From positions 4,071,031-4,135,030 of the forward strand of contig OX030958.1 in NCBI GenBank assembly GCA_943735955.1: a stretch of 64,000 bases of DNA. The letters run 5' to 3'. Positions 12,769 to 28,237 of the stretch are shown here, one piece after another. Numbering within the stretch: position 1 is the stretch's first letter; the number at the start of each line of letters is the position of its first letter. The stretch is from Piscicola geometra (Eukaryota > Annelida > Clitellata > Hirudinida > Piscicolidae). Under the pieces are notes generated by a model. The model had not been told where the DNA came from and did not search any database. It saw nothing but the letters and a program-made list of their open reading frames with translations. The position numbers and the translations under genes were made by a program.

Positions 12769-13233
12769 ATGCGCTCACTGCAAAGCCTGCAATCTGCCAC
12801 GATGAAGTCATTCTTCACTCTAGTCCTTCTTGTCTTCTTCTCTTTTGTGCATTGCAGGGCAAATGATGAACATTTTGAAAACTTCCTTGGCTGCCAGGGA
12901 ACGGGAGAACTCAAGAGGCTAATGCATCAACTTCCCAATGTCGATGAAGCCATTAATGATTTATGTAAGGTATTAAAAGTGGAGATGCAACAAGTGATAA
13001 ATGTAAAGGAATGGGTTCAAGGTGTTAACAGGTTTACAGATGTGAGTATTCATGTGGGTGGTGCGCAAGAAGATAAAAAATCAAACGATGAAGGGACGAA
13101 CTGCGAGGGTTGGGAAGAACTTTTTAACAAAGTTGAAACTATGTTTCCTCTTTGGAAAGAGGGAGGAGAAACACCTTTTGAGATATGCGATGCAGTATCA
13201 AGGTCCTATATAAAGGTGCTAGAAAACGATTAG
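12769..13233 (+). CDS. Secreted cysteine-repeat protein, first half (repeats 1-2)
   Basis: Intronless frame of 154 residues. Two ATGs are in frame; the second (12802) begins MKSFFTLVLLVFFSFVHC, a clear signal peptide. Two helical repeats follow, each with two cysteines: the first pair 23 residues apart (GCQGTG...NDLC), the second 27 apart (NCEGWE...FEIC). The frame ends at TAG 13231-13233, and the very next codon, CTA, reopens it for 122 more residues with two further repeats of the same type (next entry). A TATA-like ATATTTAAG lies about 40 bp upstream of the first ATG. No known family is recognised. Absence of introns could mean a retrogene, but it may simply be a small secreted-protein gene. 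Confidence 0.6.
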   Translation: MRSLQSLQSATMKSFFTLVLLVFFSFVHCRANDEHFENFLGCQGTGELKRLMHQLPNVDEAINDLCKVLKVEMQQVINVKEWVQGVNRFTDVSIHVGGAQEDKKSNDEGTNCEGWEELFNKVETMFPLWKEGGETPFEICDAVSRSYIKVLEND

Positions 13234-13605
13234 CTAATGCGGCATTCAGAACCATTTCCTGGCTGTCCTGCTGTGGGACCCGTCGTTTGGCAAATCATTG
13301 AAAAGACTCAAGGTAATTCTAGTAAAGCAATTGAGGTGTTTTGTAAAGCAATGGGGAAGGGCTTGCAAGAATTTATAGCGTCTAGGACAATTAAAAGCCT
13401 TCTAGCCGATGGGCGTTTTTCAGTTGAGAGTTATTTTGAAGAACAAGCAAGAGGAGCCAGTGAAGAAGTGAAAGAAGTTTTTTGCGCGGATTTTCCAGGA
13501 TTCCAGAAGCAGTTTGGAAGACTCAGCTCAGTCGGAGGGGATGATTCAGAGACGGTAGAGATGCTGTGTGGTTTTTTAGTGAAGGCTCTTCAAGAGGTTT
13601 TGTAA
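13234..13605 (+). CDS. In-frame continuation after TAG (repeats 3-4)
   Basis: Same reading frame as the preceding gene, separated only by TAG. It starts CTA ATG and runs to TAA at 13603-13605. It has two more CX25-27C repeats (FPGCPAVG...EVFC and FCADFPG...EMLC), matching repeats 1-2 in spacing and helical pattern (K-AL-QE at the ends of repeats 3 and 4). It has no signal peptide of its own, so it makes best sense as the C-terminal half of one 279-codon protein. The options are stop-codon readthrough, a recent nonsense mutation (pseudogene or null allele), or a sequencing error. Internal initiation at ATG 13237 is possible but would make a cytosolic product. Confidence 0.5.
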   Translation, partial: LMRHSEPFPGCPAVGPVVWQIIEKTQGNSSKAIEVFCKAMGKGLQEFIASRTIKSLLADGRFSVESYFEEQARGASEEVKEVFCADFPGFQKQFGRLSSVGGDDSETVEMLCGFLVKALQEVL

Positions 13606-13881
13606 AAATGAAGTTGAATGTTTGCAAGAGAAGAAGCAGAAAAATGAAATGAGGTTAATAATATTGCAAATTAATGTATCCATTCATACAAACTCTTTTG
13701 TTCTTAACCGCACTCGTTTGAATGTTGGTTTTGAAGTTCATTAAAAGATAAGGCATTAAGTTCAGTGTCACTTATAGGAACTTTTGCCGTGTATGTCGTT
13801 GTAGGGCAATCCCTAATATTCTGCTTCAGAAGGTTTGAGCTCATGTTTATTGACGCGTAAACTTCTGAAATTACTTGTACA

Positions 13882-13891
13882 AATAAATAAA
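13882..13891 (+). terminator. Polyadenylation signals of the cysteine-repeat gene
   Basis: Two overlapping AATAAA hexamers lie about 280 bp after the TAA that ends the continuation frame. No AATAAA is seen between the internal TAG and that TAA, so both halves probably share one mRNA. Confidence 0.5.
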
Positions 13892-13954
13892 AAGATTAAA
13901 TCTTAAAGAGTAGAAAGAAAAGTGAAGAATGGAATTCTTAAGATTCATGATAGT

Positions 13955-14105
13955 TCAGAGTCTGGGACTTGCGACTCAAAGGTTGCCTGTTCGAATCCAT
14001 GACGAGCAACCGTGAACTATCATATTCCTAGTGTATATGATGTGGTCTTTGTGAAGTATGCATTGTGAGATGTGTACGTCGTGTGGAGTGGCGCCTATGG
14101 CACTA
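13955..14105 (+). mobile_element. tRNA-derived SINE, copy A (5'-truncated)
   Basis: Matches the full copies at 21.5 and 60.8 kb from ACTTGCGACTCAAAGGTTG through the B box (GTTCGAATCC) and the CATATxCCTAGTGTATATG motif, to about GGAGTGGCGCC. It lacks the A-box end and the 3' AT tail, so it is truncated at both ends. It lies between the cysteine-repeat gene and TOP3B. Confidence 0.8.
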
Positions 14106-14819
14106 AAAGTCATCAGCAAAATGTTTTACTAGTAATACGGGGGAAAATATCTTATAAACGTAATTTATTTTGTCTATTAGCATTACGGTTTTTACCATTC
14201 AGCTATTTAAAAATGGAAAACTTGTCTATAACAATCGTATTTGCATACGTCCTTATTACCGTTTATGGCCTAAACCGAAGTGACAACGCCAAGTCATGGC
14301 GTAAACCCTAACGAGCTTCAAGACCACTAAGCAATATTTATATAAATAGGGATACAACTTGAACTTCTTTTAAGTAACAACAATAATATTCAAGTTTCTT
14401 TAAAAGAGTTTTAGCTATAAAAAGAACAAAAATGATGCATTTACGATATTTTTCGGTTTAGCCTCTCTTCTCTGTTTTTCGAATTCTTACTGCTAGCCAC
14501 CAATTATTCTTTTACTCATTTTTTTATGCGTATTTGCAAATAAATGTACACTTTAGAAAATAAAATACAAGGGGAAGTATAATTCATACTGATAGACCAC
14601 GATTAAAACTAAGAATCTTCAAGTTACAATTAATAAATATGAAAATAAAATTATCTTTTTTAAAGTAATTTTTGATGTAAAAGTCAATTGAAATCTTCAA
14701 ATTTTTTAATAAATATTGTATTACAAAAGCTTAACTTTATACTTAGATGCATTTTCTTAAACTCATAACGATAATAAATAACTTTTCAAATATATTAGAA
14801 TAAAAGTGAATTAAAAAAC
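14106..14819. other. Intergenic upstream of TOP3B
   Basis: AT-rich, no gene seen. It must contain the TOP3B 5' UTR or promoter, but no clear promoter element is visible. Confidence 0.4.
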
Positions 14820-17800
14820 ATGAAGACGGCATTGATGGTTGCAGAGAAACCTTCTCTAGCGCAATCATTAGCGAAGATTCTCAGTCACAACAGTCTGACC
14901 ACCAGAAAGGGCTTTAATGGCGCATGCTCTGTCCACGAATTCATCGCCAAGTTTCCAGCAACAAACGAGCAAATGAAGTTCAAGTTTACATCGGTGTGTG
15001 GCCATGTAATGGGCTTGGATTTTACAAGCAAGTATAACAACTGGGATAAGGTTGACCCGGTGAGCAGGTTTCTCCAAATACTAATGTAGATTTAGATTCT
15101 GTAAATTTATATATATTTTTAATAAAATATCTTATAAAATTTTTTAGTCAGAACTTTTTCATGCAAATACACTCAAAAAAGAAGCAAATCCTAATCTTAA
15201 AATGCCAGCCTTTCTTGAAAAAGAGGTATAATTTTGAATCATTGGTATTTATTTTCATAAAGTTTACCATAATTAAAATTTATCATGTAATATAATCCAT
15301 TTAAAACTTGTAAATTAACTAGATTGTTATCATATTACTCATAATTCACCATAAACCTCGCAAGGGTAGGGGTTGTGACGTGTTGGTGTTGTGGTTGGAC
15401 TGTGACAAGGAGGGTGAGAACATATGTTTTGAAGTGATAGATGCCGTACAACCCGTCATGAACAAGTTTAACAACAACTCTACGGTATCTTTGGTCTTTT
15501 TACAGTTGATCATGCATTTTATAATCACTATCTATTATTCTCACCAACACTTTGTCCAATTCATGTATCTATTAAACCTATTAACCTATCAATTTATATA
15601 TTTAATTACAGACCTATTAATTGATTCCATAATGCATTTAATAATGATAATAATAATAATTCATCTATGCATCACTCCATTCATCCAACAGTCAATGCAT
15701 TCCAATCTCATTGTGCCATCAGCAAACTTAACTCTACATCTATTCACCCATTTACCAATCTATCCATCCATCCATCCATCCATCCATCCATCCATCCATC
15801 CATCCATCCATCTATCCATCCATCCATCCATCCATCCATCCATCCATCCATCCATCCATCCATCCAAACCAACCATCTCATTCCAACACAGTCAATATAC
15901 AGAGCAAAATTCAGTGCGATAACTGACACAGAGGTGTTCAAGGCATTCGGCACACTGGGCTCGCCAAACAAGAATGAGGCATTGTCTGTAGACGCGAGGC
16001 AAGAGTTTGATCTGCGCATTGGCTGCGCCTTTACCAGGTTCCAAACAAAGTTTTTCCAGGTGCTTCATGAAATTGGATTTATTAATGATGCTTTGAGTTT
16101 AATTTTGAGATTATATAACGTATTTTAATTTAATTGAATTAATAAAGTCGTTTTTTATTGTTTTTAGTGCTTGTTCTGGAAAGAATTGGAAATAATTGAT
16201 ATTTGCTTTATGCATACATTTTGCACGCTACTCCATAGAGTTGCTTTTTCATGCTCCAAGCCTTGTTTAGTGCATTAACTTCCCAGTTATTTCAAAAGCA
16301 TCTCCCAACCATCAGACATATTTTCTGGAATATTTCGAAATTACAGACCATCTTTAGTATTCTCCACCACAAATCACACCAAATCTTATCCTTCTTCCCA
16401 TCACCAAACTCCACTCACGCACAACAACACGCCACCAACAAAAACCACCACAACAACCAACAAAAACCACCACGGCAACAGAGCAAATACGGAGATCTGG
16501 ACAGCAACCTCATCTCGTACGGACCCTGCCAAACACCAACGTTGGCATTCTGCGTTCGAAGGCACGACGCCATCAACTCATTCAAGCCTGAACCCTTCTG
16601 GCTCATCGCCCTTGAAGTGGGTGTTTGTAATGAATTTAAATTAATTGAAATCAATATTATTAATAATGATAATATTTATAATGACACTAAATAATAATAA
16701 TAATAATGATGATAAATGAGCCCTGCACTTTATGGAAAGAAAAAATTAAAAAGAAATTACATGATCATCATCATCAACCGCTTTCCGCCTCAGATTGCAA
16801 TAGAGAAGAGCATTCTGAAGCTGGAGTGGGAGAGGGGCAGGCTGTTCGACCGGCCAGTCGCTCAAGTCTTCCTCACCCTTGTCAAGAGACAAGAGTTCGC
16901 TAAGTGAGTAGTGGTGATGATGATGATGGTTACTATTTTTTTTTCTATTGTTTTTTACAAATGTTTTTTTTGGTAGTGTTAGTATTTGGAGAAATTGGGT
17001 TAAGGTAATGATGACGGTATTTAACAATAAAAATGCCAAAAAAAATTCTAAATAAAAATAAATATAAAATAATGCCTATTTGTAATGCGCCAAGGCACGC
17101 AACTGAGGAGCCACTCACACGACCTAAGTGGTGAAACACCGCATCATATACACTAGGTATATGATAGCTCACGGTTGGCTGATCAGGGATTTGAACTGCT
17201 TCAATACAGACTGGTTGACATACAGAAGAAAGAAAAGACCAAGGCTAGGCCGCTTGCATTGAATACTGTGGAGCTCTTGAGAGTGGCTTCTTCTGGACTC
17301 GGTTGTGAAATCTCTGTTTGCACACATCAATCATTCCCATGAAAGCATGCTTCTGATTATTAAACATATGATAATTGATACTAATTAATTATTATCAATT
17401 AATCAATATTAATTAATTAATTAATTAGTAATTTAATCGATTACTCCACAGGCATTGGGCCTCAACAAACGATGTCGATTGCTGAACGGCTGTACATCAA
17501 GGGCTACATCAGCTACCCTAGGACCGAAACCACCAGCTACCCCGACAGCTTCGATATCAGGTAGGCGCTGTAGAATCGTTTAGAATCTGTAATAGAATGA
17601 GGTTGACTTTATTGATTTAATTGTATGCGTTAAGAAATTCCGTTAGAAAACCATTATCGTTATCTCATCATAATCATCACTACCACCATTACCACCACCG
17701 CCACAGGGGCGTCTTACACGAGCAGCAGAACAGTCGGGATTGGGGCGATGAGGTGAAGGCATTGCTGACGGGCGGCTTCAATCGACCCAAGAAAGGACAC

Positions 17801-18359
17801 GACGCCGGCGATCATCCGCCCATCACCCCGATGAAACAGGCTTCGTCAGCGGAGTTGGCGCACGATGAGTGGCGACTTTACGACTATATCACGCGGCATT
17901 TCATCGCTACTGTGCGTTTTGGGGAGAATGGGTTGAGAGATTGGACTGTATTCAAGTTTTAAGGAAAGTTGAGGAAGTATTTGAGATGCAATTATTTTTT
18001 CCCAAATAATAACCATTCGCCTTCCATCCCATGCACTTTTTTTCCTTTTCTACAATGTCTCAATCTCTTCCACAAAAACAGCCCAATCATCTTTTCACCA
18101 ACACCCACCCATATCCACAAACAACCCCCCCCCCATCCCATCAGGTAAGCAAAGACTGCACCTACCTCCAAACCACCCTGACATTCAATGTGGGCTCTGA
18201 GGTGTTCACGTACAGCGGGAAAGCCCTTCTGGACCCCGGCTTCACGAACATCATGACGTGGCAAGCACTCGGCAGCGATGAAATCCTGCCTAAGGAATGT
18301 AGGGTCGGACAGGAGTATAGCATTAACGAGGTGGTGATGGTGGTAATGAGGATGATGAC

Positions 18360-18426
<67 letters not shown>

Positions 18427-20591
18427 GGAGTAAAATGACTGTTTTGAAGCACTTTTGGTTTTAAGCTGATTTAAAAGTAATTTTTTTAATAATGTACATA
18501 TTTTTATATCATATATGTTAAATCAGATAATAACATTTAGGTAACTATTAAATCTTTTAAATTAAAAAAATAATTAAATTACTTTCTATAATTCGCAAAG
18601 AAACTCCCCCGCATTGCACCACACCAGGCGAAATTGCAGGAAAGACACACTTCACCGCCTGACTACCTCACGGAGTCGGACCTCATCACGCTGATGGAGA
18701 AGCACGGCATCGGCACTGACGCCAGCATCCCCGTTCACATCAACAACATCTCCGAACGAAACTACGTCACCGTGACGCCAGGAAGGAAACTAAAGCCGAC
18801 CAATCTGGGAATTGTTCTCATTCATGGCTACCAAAAGGCGAGTTGTGTTCCGGATCAATACCGATCTATTGATTTACTTCTTTTTCATCGGACATGATCG
18901 ACAAACGCTCGCTGATTCCTTGCAGATAGACAACGAGTTGATCGAGCCGAACATGCGAGCAGCCCTGGAAGAGCAGTTCAACCTCATCTCGCAAGGCAAG
19001 GCTGACTTCCGGGACGTGGTCGCTCATGGAGTGGACACATTTCTTCGCAAATACCTTTACTTCGTTCAGCACGTCAACTGCATGGACGAACTCTTTGAGG
19101 TCAGTTTCACGTCCCTTGCTTCGACCGGAAAGCCACTCTCCAGGCCAGTGGGATAGTGTTTTGTGCTTATGGGCTTTCGATTTCATCTGGGATGGCAGGC
19201 TTGTGCGCTTGAGGGCACCTGCTGTCAACTATTTTTTGTGAGACAATATCAATAGGTTTTCTCTCTTTCTATATATATATATATATAAACACACACATAC
19301 AAACACACATCAACCAGGTGTGGCAAATGTCGCAGATACATGAAACACGTTCAAACGAAGCCCTGTCGCCTGCACTGCGCCACATGTGGCGAGACCTTCT
19401 CAGTGCCTCAGCTGGCCAACATCCGCATCTACAAGGAACTCAAGTGTCCACTGGATGATTACGAACTTCTCTACTGCACCACTGGAACCAAAGGGAAGGT
19501 TGTTGGCTTGTATTCTATTGTATTGCATTCTAGTGTAATGTATTCTATTGTATTGCATTCTAGTTTAATGTATTCTATTGTATTGTATTCCAGTGTAATG
19601 TATTCTATTGTATTATATCCTAGTGTAATGTTTTCTATTGTATTTTAGTTTAGTTTGAAGGTTGCTGGCTTGATGATTGAGGAGGTGGTTGTCGTGGTGA
19701 GGGAGTTTTTTTTAGAAGTGTTAATGGCTTGGTTTTTTTTTGAGTGGTTGAAAATGTTTTTTTTTTGTTTTGATGATCGCGATTTCATCTTTTTGTTTAG
19801 ATACCAAATTTTTAAAAAAGCAACACACACACAAATACACACACACACAGGGCTACGTCTTTTGCCCATTCTGCTACAACAACCCCCCTTTCCCGGGCAT
19901 GAAGAAGGGCATGGGCTGCAACGAATGCCTCCACCCGACCTGCCCTCACTCCCTCTCGAACACCTCGCTTGCAGAGTGCCCCGAATGTCCCGATGGCTCT
20001 CTCGTTCTCGACATGAACAGCCATCCAAAGTGGAAAATCAACTGCAACATGTGCGTGCTTGGATGGAAGCGTCGCATAATAAATTATAATAATTATTCTA
20101 TTATTATTAATCAAATATGATTGCACCGAGGTACGAAACATTTCAAAAGTCTAACGTGACAGGTGCAACCTTCTGATTGGCCTTTGCGACCACGCCCACA
20201 AGGTCTCAGTCACGCACGACGACTGTCCCAACTGCTCTTCCGCCCTTGTAGAAGTGCACTACAAGGTTGTGTACACTTCATTGCGCATTCATATTTGTCG
20301 TATGTACACACATACATGCATACATAAATTGATGAACACACATACACATACACATCCGAAGCACCCTTCCAAAATATCCAGGATAAAAGTCCATTCAAAG
20401 AAGACAAGACGGACCACACTGGCTGCATCTTCTGCGACCCTTTGCTCATCCCCCTCGTTAAAATGAACACTGCAAAGCCTTTCCGAGCTGCAAGGAGAGG
20501 TGGAAGGGGCGGTAGAGGTAGGGGTGGGCGAGGGGGCAGGGGAAAACAGCCCAGAGACAAGATGGCCCAACTAGCGGCGTATTTTGTGTGA
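14820..20591 (+). CDS. TOP3B: DNA topoisomerase 3-beta
   Basis: Type IA topoisomerase acting on DNA and RNA, in animals with TDRD3. Sixteen exons: 14820-15059, 15148-15225, 15365-15484, 15892-16059, 16482-16616, 16794-16903, 17210-17301, 17452-17560, 17707-17911, 18145-18330, 18628-18837, 18926-19143, 19318-19498, 19851-20050, 20163-20265, 20382-20591. They join in frame into 854 residues (human 862). Seen: Toprim start [11 protein letters not shown]; acidic triad in LDCDKEGEN (D118, D120, E122); the catalytic tyrosine in [11 protein letters not shown] falls at residue 336; several C-terminal CxxC zinc motifs; an RGG-rich tail; and the conserved end [10 protein letters not shown]. All key residues are intact. 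Introns 11 and 12 need GC donors. A variant ATTAAA at about 20641 may be the poly(A) signal. The whole protein agrees with what I recall of human TOP3B, so the identity is near certain. Confidence 0.97.
15761..15866. repeat. (CATC)n microsatellite in TOP3B intron 3
   Basis: Nearly pure CATC repeats ending 25 bp before the exon 4 acceptor. One of several CA/CATC-rich tracts placed just upstream of acceptors in this window. Confidence 0.95.
17073..17195 (-). mobile_element. tRNA-derived SINE, copy B (in TOP3B intron 6)
   Basis: Reverse orientation and diverged. Its complement reads from the B box (TTCAAATCCCTGA) through CAACCGTGAGCTATCATAT and CTAGTGTATATG to the TGGAGTGGC-type region. The B-box end lies about 15 bp before the exon 7 acceptor at 17209, so SINE sequence borders the 3' splice site. 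Confidence 0.75.
18346..18426. repeat. (GAT)n microsatellite in TOP3B intron 10
   Basis: GATGAT run that grows out of the intron's 5' end: the donor GTGGTGATGG at 18331 passes directly into it. The 3' end of the same intron is GCACCACACCAG. Confidence 0.95.
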
Positions 20592-21533
20592 AAATCATTT
20601 CAGTACTATCTATTTCAATTGTTAATATTTTGTTTTACCTATTAAATGTTTGTTCCCAATTTAACGCAGATGCATTTCAGTTTTTGTTGTAGTTCATTTA
20701 CACGATTAGGAATGCTTGGAATAATGGTTTTTGATCTTTATCTTAATCCCATTTAAAGTAGGCATAGGGCTAGTTTGCCTTCAAAAATCTCATAAAAGGC
20801 TAGTTTGTAACCACATATGAATATCGTATTATCCATTCAATTTCAATATTAAAATAAAGAAAAATAAAATCTGGATTTTTTTGTTGGTTTACCCACATTT
20901 TATTAAAGATTATAACTTTAACAGGCTTCAAAATATGTGAATAATTTATTGAAATATCTTTAAAGATCCTTGCAGCATCCATAAAACCTTTAAAATTTAC
21001 GAATACAACTTGTCCAAGAATGTATAAAGGGTAGATTCATTAATCGAAGCAGTTCCTGAGACTTGAGAAATAAAACTTTCAAAGTTGGATGAGTCAATAG
21101 AAGTAGACACCGAATGAGACGGCCACACAGAACAATGTCTTCTGGAAAGGGTGTGCATTTGCAAAACCGTTTGATAAATTATCGATTTTCAAATACTTTG
21201 ATGTATCTAAACTAGAGCTATTACCTTATCAAATATTTGATTCCGAATTCGAAAAAAACGTTCTTGCGACTAAATAGTTGATAAGATAGATTAAATGAGT
21301 TATGGTAGTAAATGTATGAGTTACATTCATGTAGACGTTCTTCACTAGACTGTCTGAGTCGGAGTCCCACAACGTTCTGCAAGCCATCCTGCAGGTGTTC
21401 AAAACTTCTAAAACTTCATTAAGACCACTTAAAGTTTGAAACGTTCGATTTCAAAGTTTTTGTTTTTTTAAATAATTAATTTTGAGTATGAACGTTGAAG
21501 CGTGGGATATGTAAACTTTATAAAACATTAGGG
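20592..21533. other. Intergenic, no gene seen
   Basis: TOP3B 3' UTR followed by AT-rich sequence; no coding or RNA feature is recognised. Confidence 0.5.
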
Positions 21534-21800
21534 GAGCGGGGATGGCTTAGATGGCAGACGTCGAACTTGCGACTCAAAGGTTGCCTGTTCGAATCCCTGT
21601 TAAGCAACCGTGAACTATCATATACCTAGTGTATATGATGCGGTGTTTGCGACGTATGCATTGAAAGATGTGTACGTCGTGTGGAGTGGCGTCTCTGCGC
21701 ATAAGAACCATGGTTCTCAGAACCATTGTAACATGGCCTGCGTCTGCCAGGCCGTGAATAATACAGACCATAAAAATAAAAAAAGAATAAATAAATAAAA
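21534..21800 (+). mobile_element. tRNA-derived SINE, copy C (full length)
   Basis: Begins GAGCGGGGATGGCTTAG, with an A-box-like TGGCTTAGATGG, a B box (GGTTGCCTGTTCGAATCCCT), the inverted motif CATATACCTAGTGTATATG, a 14-bp palindrome AGAACCATGGTTCT, and a GGCCTGCGTCTGCCAGGCC stem. It ends in an AATAAA/AAATAAAT-rich tail. The order of polymerase III boxes, a unique body and an A-rich tail is diagnostic of a tRNA-derived SINE. Confidence 0.85.
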
Positions 21801-22753
21801 CAACACTATATTGTAATATAGTGTAATTTATTTTTTAAAGATTTATCAAAATGCTTTGAAAACTTACTTAACGCCTTCTCCTTTCATCTCTCCAATCACA
21901 ACTTGCACTATAAATTTGTATCTGGGAAACTCATATGCTGAACAGGTATTTGTATGGTGTTAATTATTTAGTGTGATCAATTCTAAATTCTTTGCCAGAA
22001 ATACTTTTATTTATAAATACTTATATAAGTATTGAGTTACTATATTAACGAATCTGTAAACTATTAATCTAATTTAATACATTTAAGTTTAAAAAGAATT
22101 TCTGTTGAGAGGGTCTTGGTCCAAGTTGAAGCCAGGTCCGTCTTGTATTCTTTGTCTTGGAAATAAGAAACCAAAATTTCTTGAATTTCCTTTTCTAAGA
22201 TAGAAGTACGAAACCTTTTTTTAAAAAAAGCATATATTCTTATTATGAATTAACCATCAGTTGCATACTATGCAAGCTTGAATGCATGAATGAAGCCTTG
22301 ATTGTATGATAAAAAATAATATTTACAAATGGATAAAAGTTTACAAATACTTCTTTTCAAAGTTTGGTCTAAAAACATATCCATCATTATGTAACGAAAA
22401 CGGTTTATTGGTTGTGTCTAAACTCATTTTTTTCTCCTATTTGATTAAAAAACTACAACTTAATAGGTCTTTATAATATAATATAATAAAGTTTATATGT
22501 ATTAAGCAAAAAGTTGTATCTAAGGTACCTAGCAACATAGAGTAAAATACTAAAAAATAAATAATAAATTTTCAATCGAATCTCCATTTAAATAAATGAG
22601 TGATAAAATAAATCTTCATGTTAAATTGTAGTTTATAATCTCTGAATTTTTTAGATAATATTTTTTTAATTTTAAAACTTCTAAGATAAAGTTTTAATTC
22701 AAATTGTTTCGATACAGTTTTAAATAAATCGTATCACTAATCATTAGTGACTA
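21801..22753. other. Intergenic upstream of RCL1
   Basis: AT-rich, no gene or RNA recognised; includes the unresolved RCL1 5' UTR and promoter. Confidence 0.4.
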
Positions 22754-26177
<3,424 letters not shown>

Positions 26178-28237
26178 AAATAAAATTATCTCTTTATATT
26201 ATCATTATTTATATTTTTGGCAATAAAAAATGTTTGAGCTTTTTTTATCATCAAGTTTTAAATGTTTAATAAAAGTTGTTGCAAACTCTTTTTTAAACTA
26301 TTCGAAAAATAATAAGAATAATAGTCCTCTTATTAGCATCTTTTTGGAAATTCTTCAAAGATTAAATGGAAACGAATCAAAAATCCTTTAATGGCAAACA
26401 ATGAGTAGACTTAATGGGAATTTCTCTTTTTGTTTGTATTGCGGGTTCTCAAGAACGGATTAGTTAGAATTATTATCCACTAGCATCTACAAAAGATGAT
26501 TTCGAAATGAGATTTTCAATATTTTCCCCATTGTTAATAGAATTGGAAAAAATTTTAATATAAAATTACCCTTCAAAATTAGAAAATATCAAATCTATCT
26601 TATTGTTTATTTCGCTGATAAAATTTATAAATTATTTCAATGATTGTTTTTTTTGTTTTAGATTTTCATTGATTCACACATATTTCTATTTACAATGTTT
26701 GATTTTTAATCATCATTTATCTTTTTCATTATTCGCCATGTTTCATTTGTATTGTTTTATAATATTATTTTTCTGTATGGATTTTTTTTTTCAAACCAAA
26801 CCCATTTTGTTTTTATACCCATATTAATTTTTCCACAATATTTAAAACTTTTTTCTCATTATTACCACACATACTTTTATTCTTGTGATTTTCTTCTTTT
26901 CGTTTTGATTATTAACGTTTGGGTGGAGTTTAATCAGGATTACAAGCAGGGTCATATCAATCAAAGCCTTCGCAACAGTCATAACATCGCCGTTGCAGTG
27001 GTGCAGTTGATGGGCGATTGCAATAGGATTAATTTTGTTGCTGCGACTGTTTTATTTAAGTATTGCATCAGGACGTCCCTTGTAGCCTATGGTTTGTGGC
27101 AACACCTCTAGCAAAATTAATTATGATAAAAGAAAAAAAATTTAAAATGAGATTTACATTATTTTTCTTTTCTACATCTTAACTAAAATTAAAAATTAAA
27201 ATAGTAAAACACCTTAGATGTTCATTTATAATTAAAACAAACTTTATTATAATTATTTCATTATTATTATTGTCATTATTATAAATATTACGACTGTGTT
27301 AGAATCGCGAGCAGCGTCACTCTTCAATTTCACGCAAGGAAGCCTCGTAAGTGAGTGTCATACGCTCCTGAAATTATTGCTGGTGGAGGGTGACATTGGA
27401 TGTGGTGGAGTGATTTAATGGGGGATTGGGTAGACGTAATGGGATGGGGTAGAATGTAGGAAAGGGAAAGATGGAGGTAAAGGTGGGTTCGTTGGAGGGA
27501 AAAAGTTTGGACTGGAGTAATGGATCAAAACAAGTCTTTTCACAATTTAAAAACGGTCTAAAATTTAAATGAAATTAAAAGTTATATTTAGTGGTCGAAG
27601 CTGTTATAATATTTTAATTATCTTGCTTAAAGAGATAGTATTTTTATAAGAGCCTTGCCGAATACTGGATTTAGCTTTCGATTGTATACCAATATTCTAA
27701 CTTGATGTTCTTTGTTTATTAAACTACTTTTTTATATAAATAACTTGAGAAAATGCATTTTTGTAAATCAAATAAGAATATGATTAGATCAGTAAATATT
27801 TATATAAAACTCCAAGTCGAACGCTATTGCTTGTAAAACCCTTCCCCACTAGCCATTAAGACTATTTGGTTAAGTTTCATGCTTGATTTGAGTTTCCATG
27901 CGTTAATTACATAAGCGAAACCTTATAATTTAGTTAGGCAGTCATCCGTAGTGAAGACGGTCATAATGGCGTTTGCTTGGAAAATTGTAAAGAAAAAGGA
28001 AATTTCAAAAGTTATATAACTTTTTTTTAAACCTTTAAAATTTTATTTTATTTTCTCAATGGGTTTCATATAATTACAATTAATTTTTCACAATCCAATT
28101 TAAATGTATGTAAGCTGTGTCAGTTAACTTCTTTTCTCAACATTATCTTTTTTATTTTCACTTTCCAATTTCACATTTCTCTAATTTTATTGACACTTTT
28201 CCTATCTTTTATAATTATCTTCCACCAATTTGAGCAG
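26178..28237. other. Gene-poor; possible exon fragments
   Basis: RCL1 3' UTR, then AT-rich DNA. A plus-strand pocket at 26938-27110 (after TTTAATCAG) is open and GC-richer. Another, at 27302-27348, lies between TGTTAG and the strong donor GTAAGTGAG. Either could be an exon, but no protein is recognisable and no full gene can be built. Confidence 0.3.

Noticed and set aside
15380..16128. Plus-strand frames rich in Ile-His-Pro-Ser
   Set aside because: Read through the CATC repeat of TOP3B intron 3; the real exon 4 starts at 15892.
16251..16694. 147-residue plus frame
   Set aside because: Its middle is TOP3B exon 5 (16482-16616); the remainder is CA-rich intron.
26752..27111. 119-residue plus frame after RCL1
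   Set aside because: The first half is AT-rich noise; only 26938 onward looks coding and it could not be placed in a gene.
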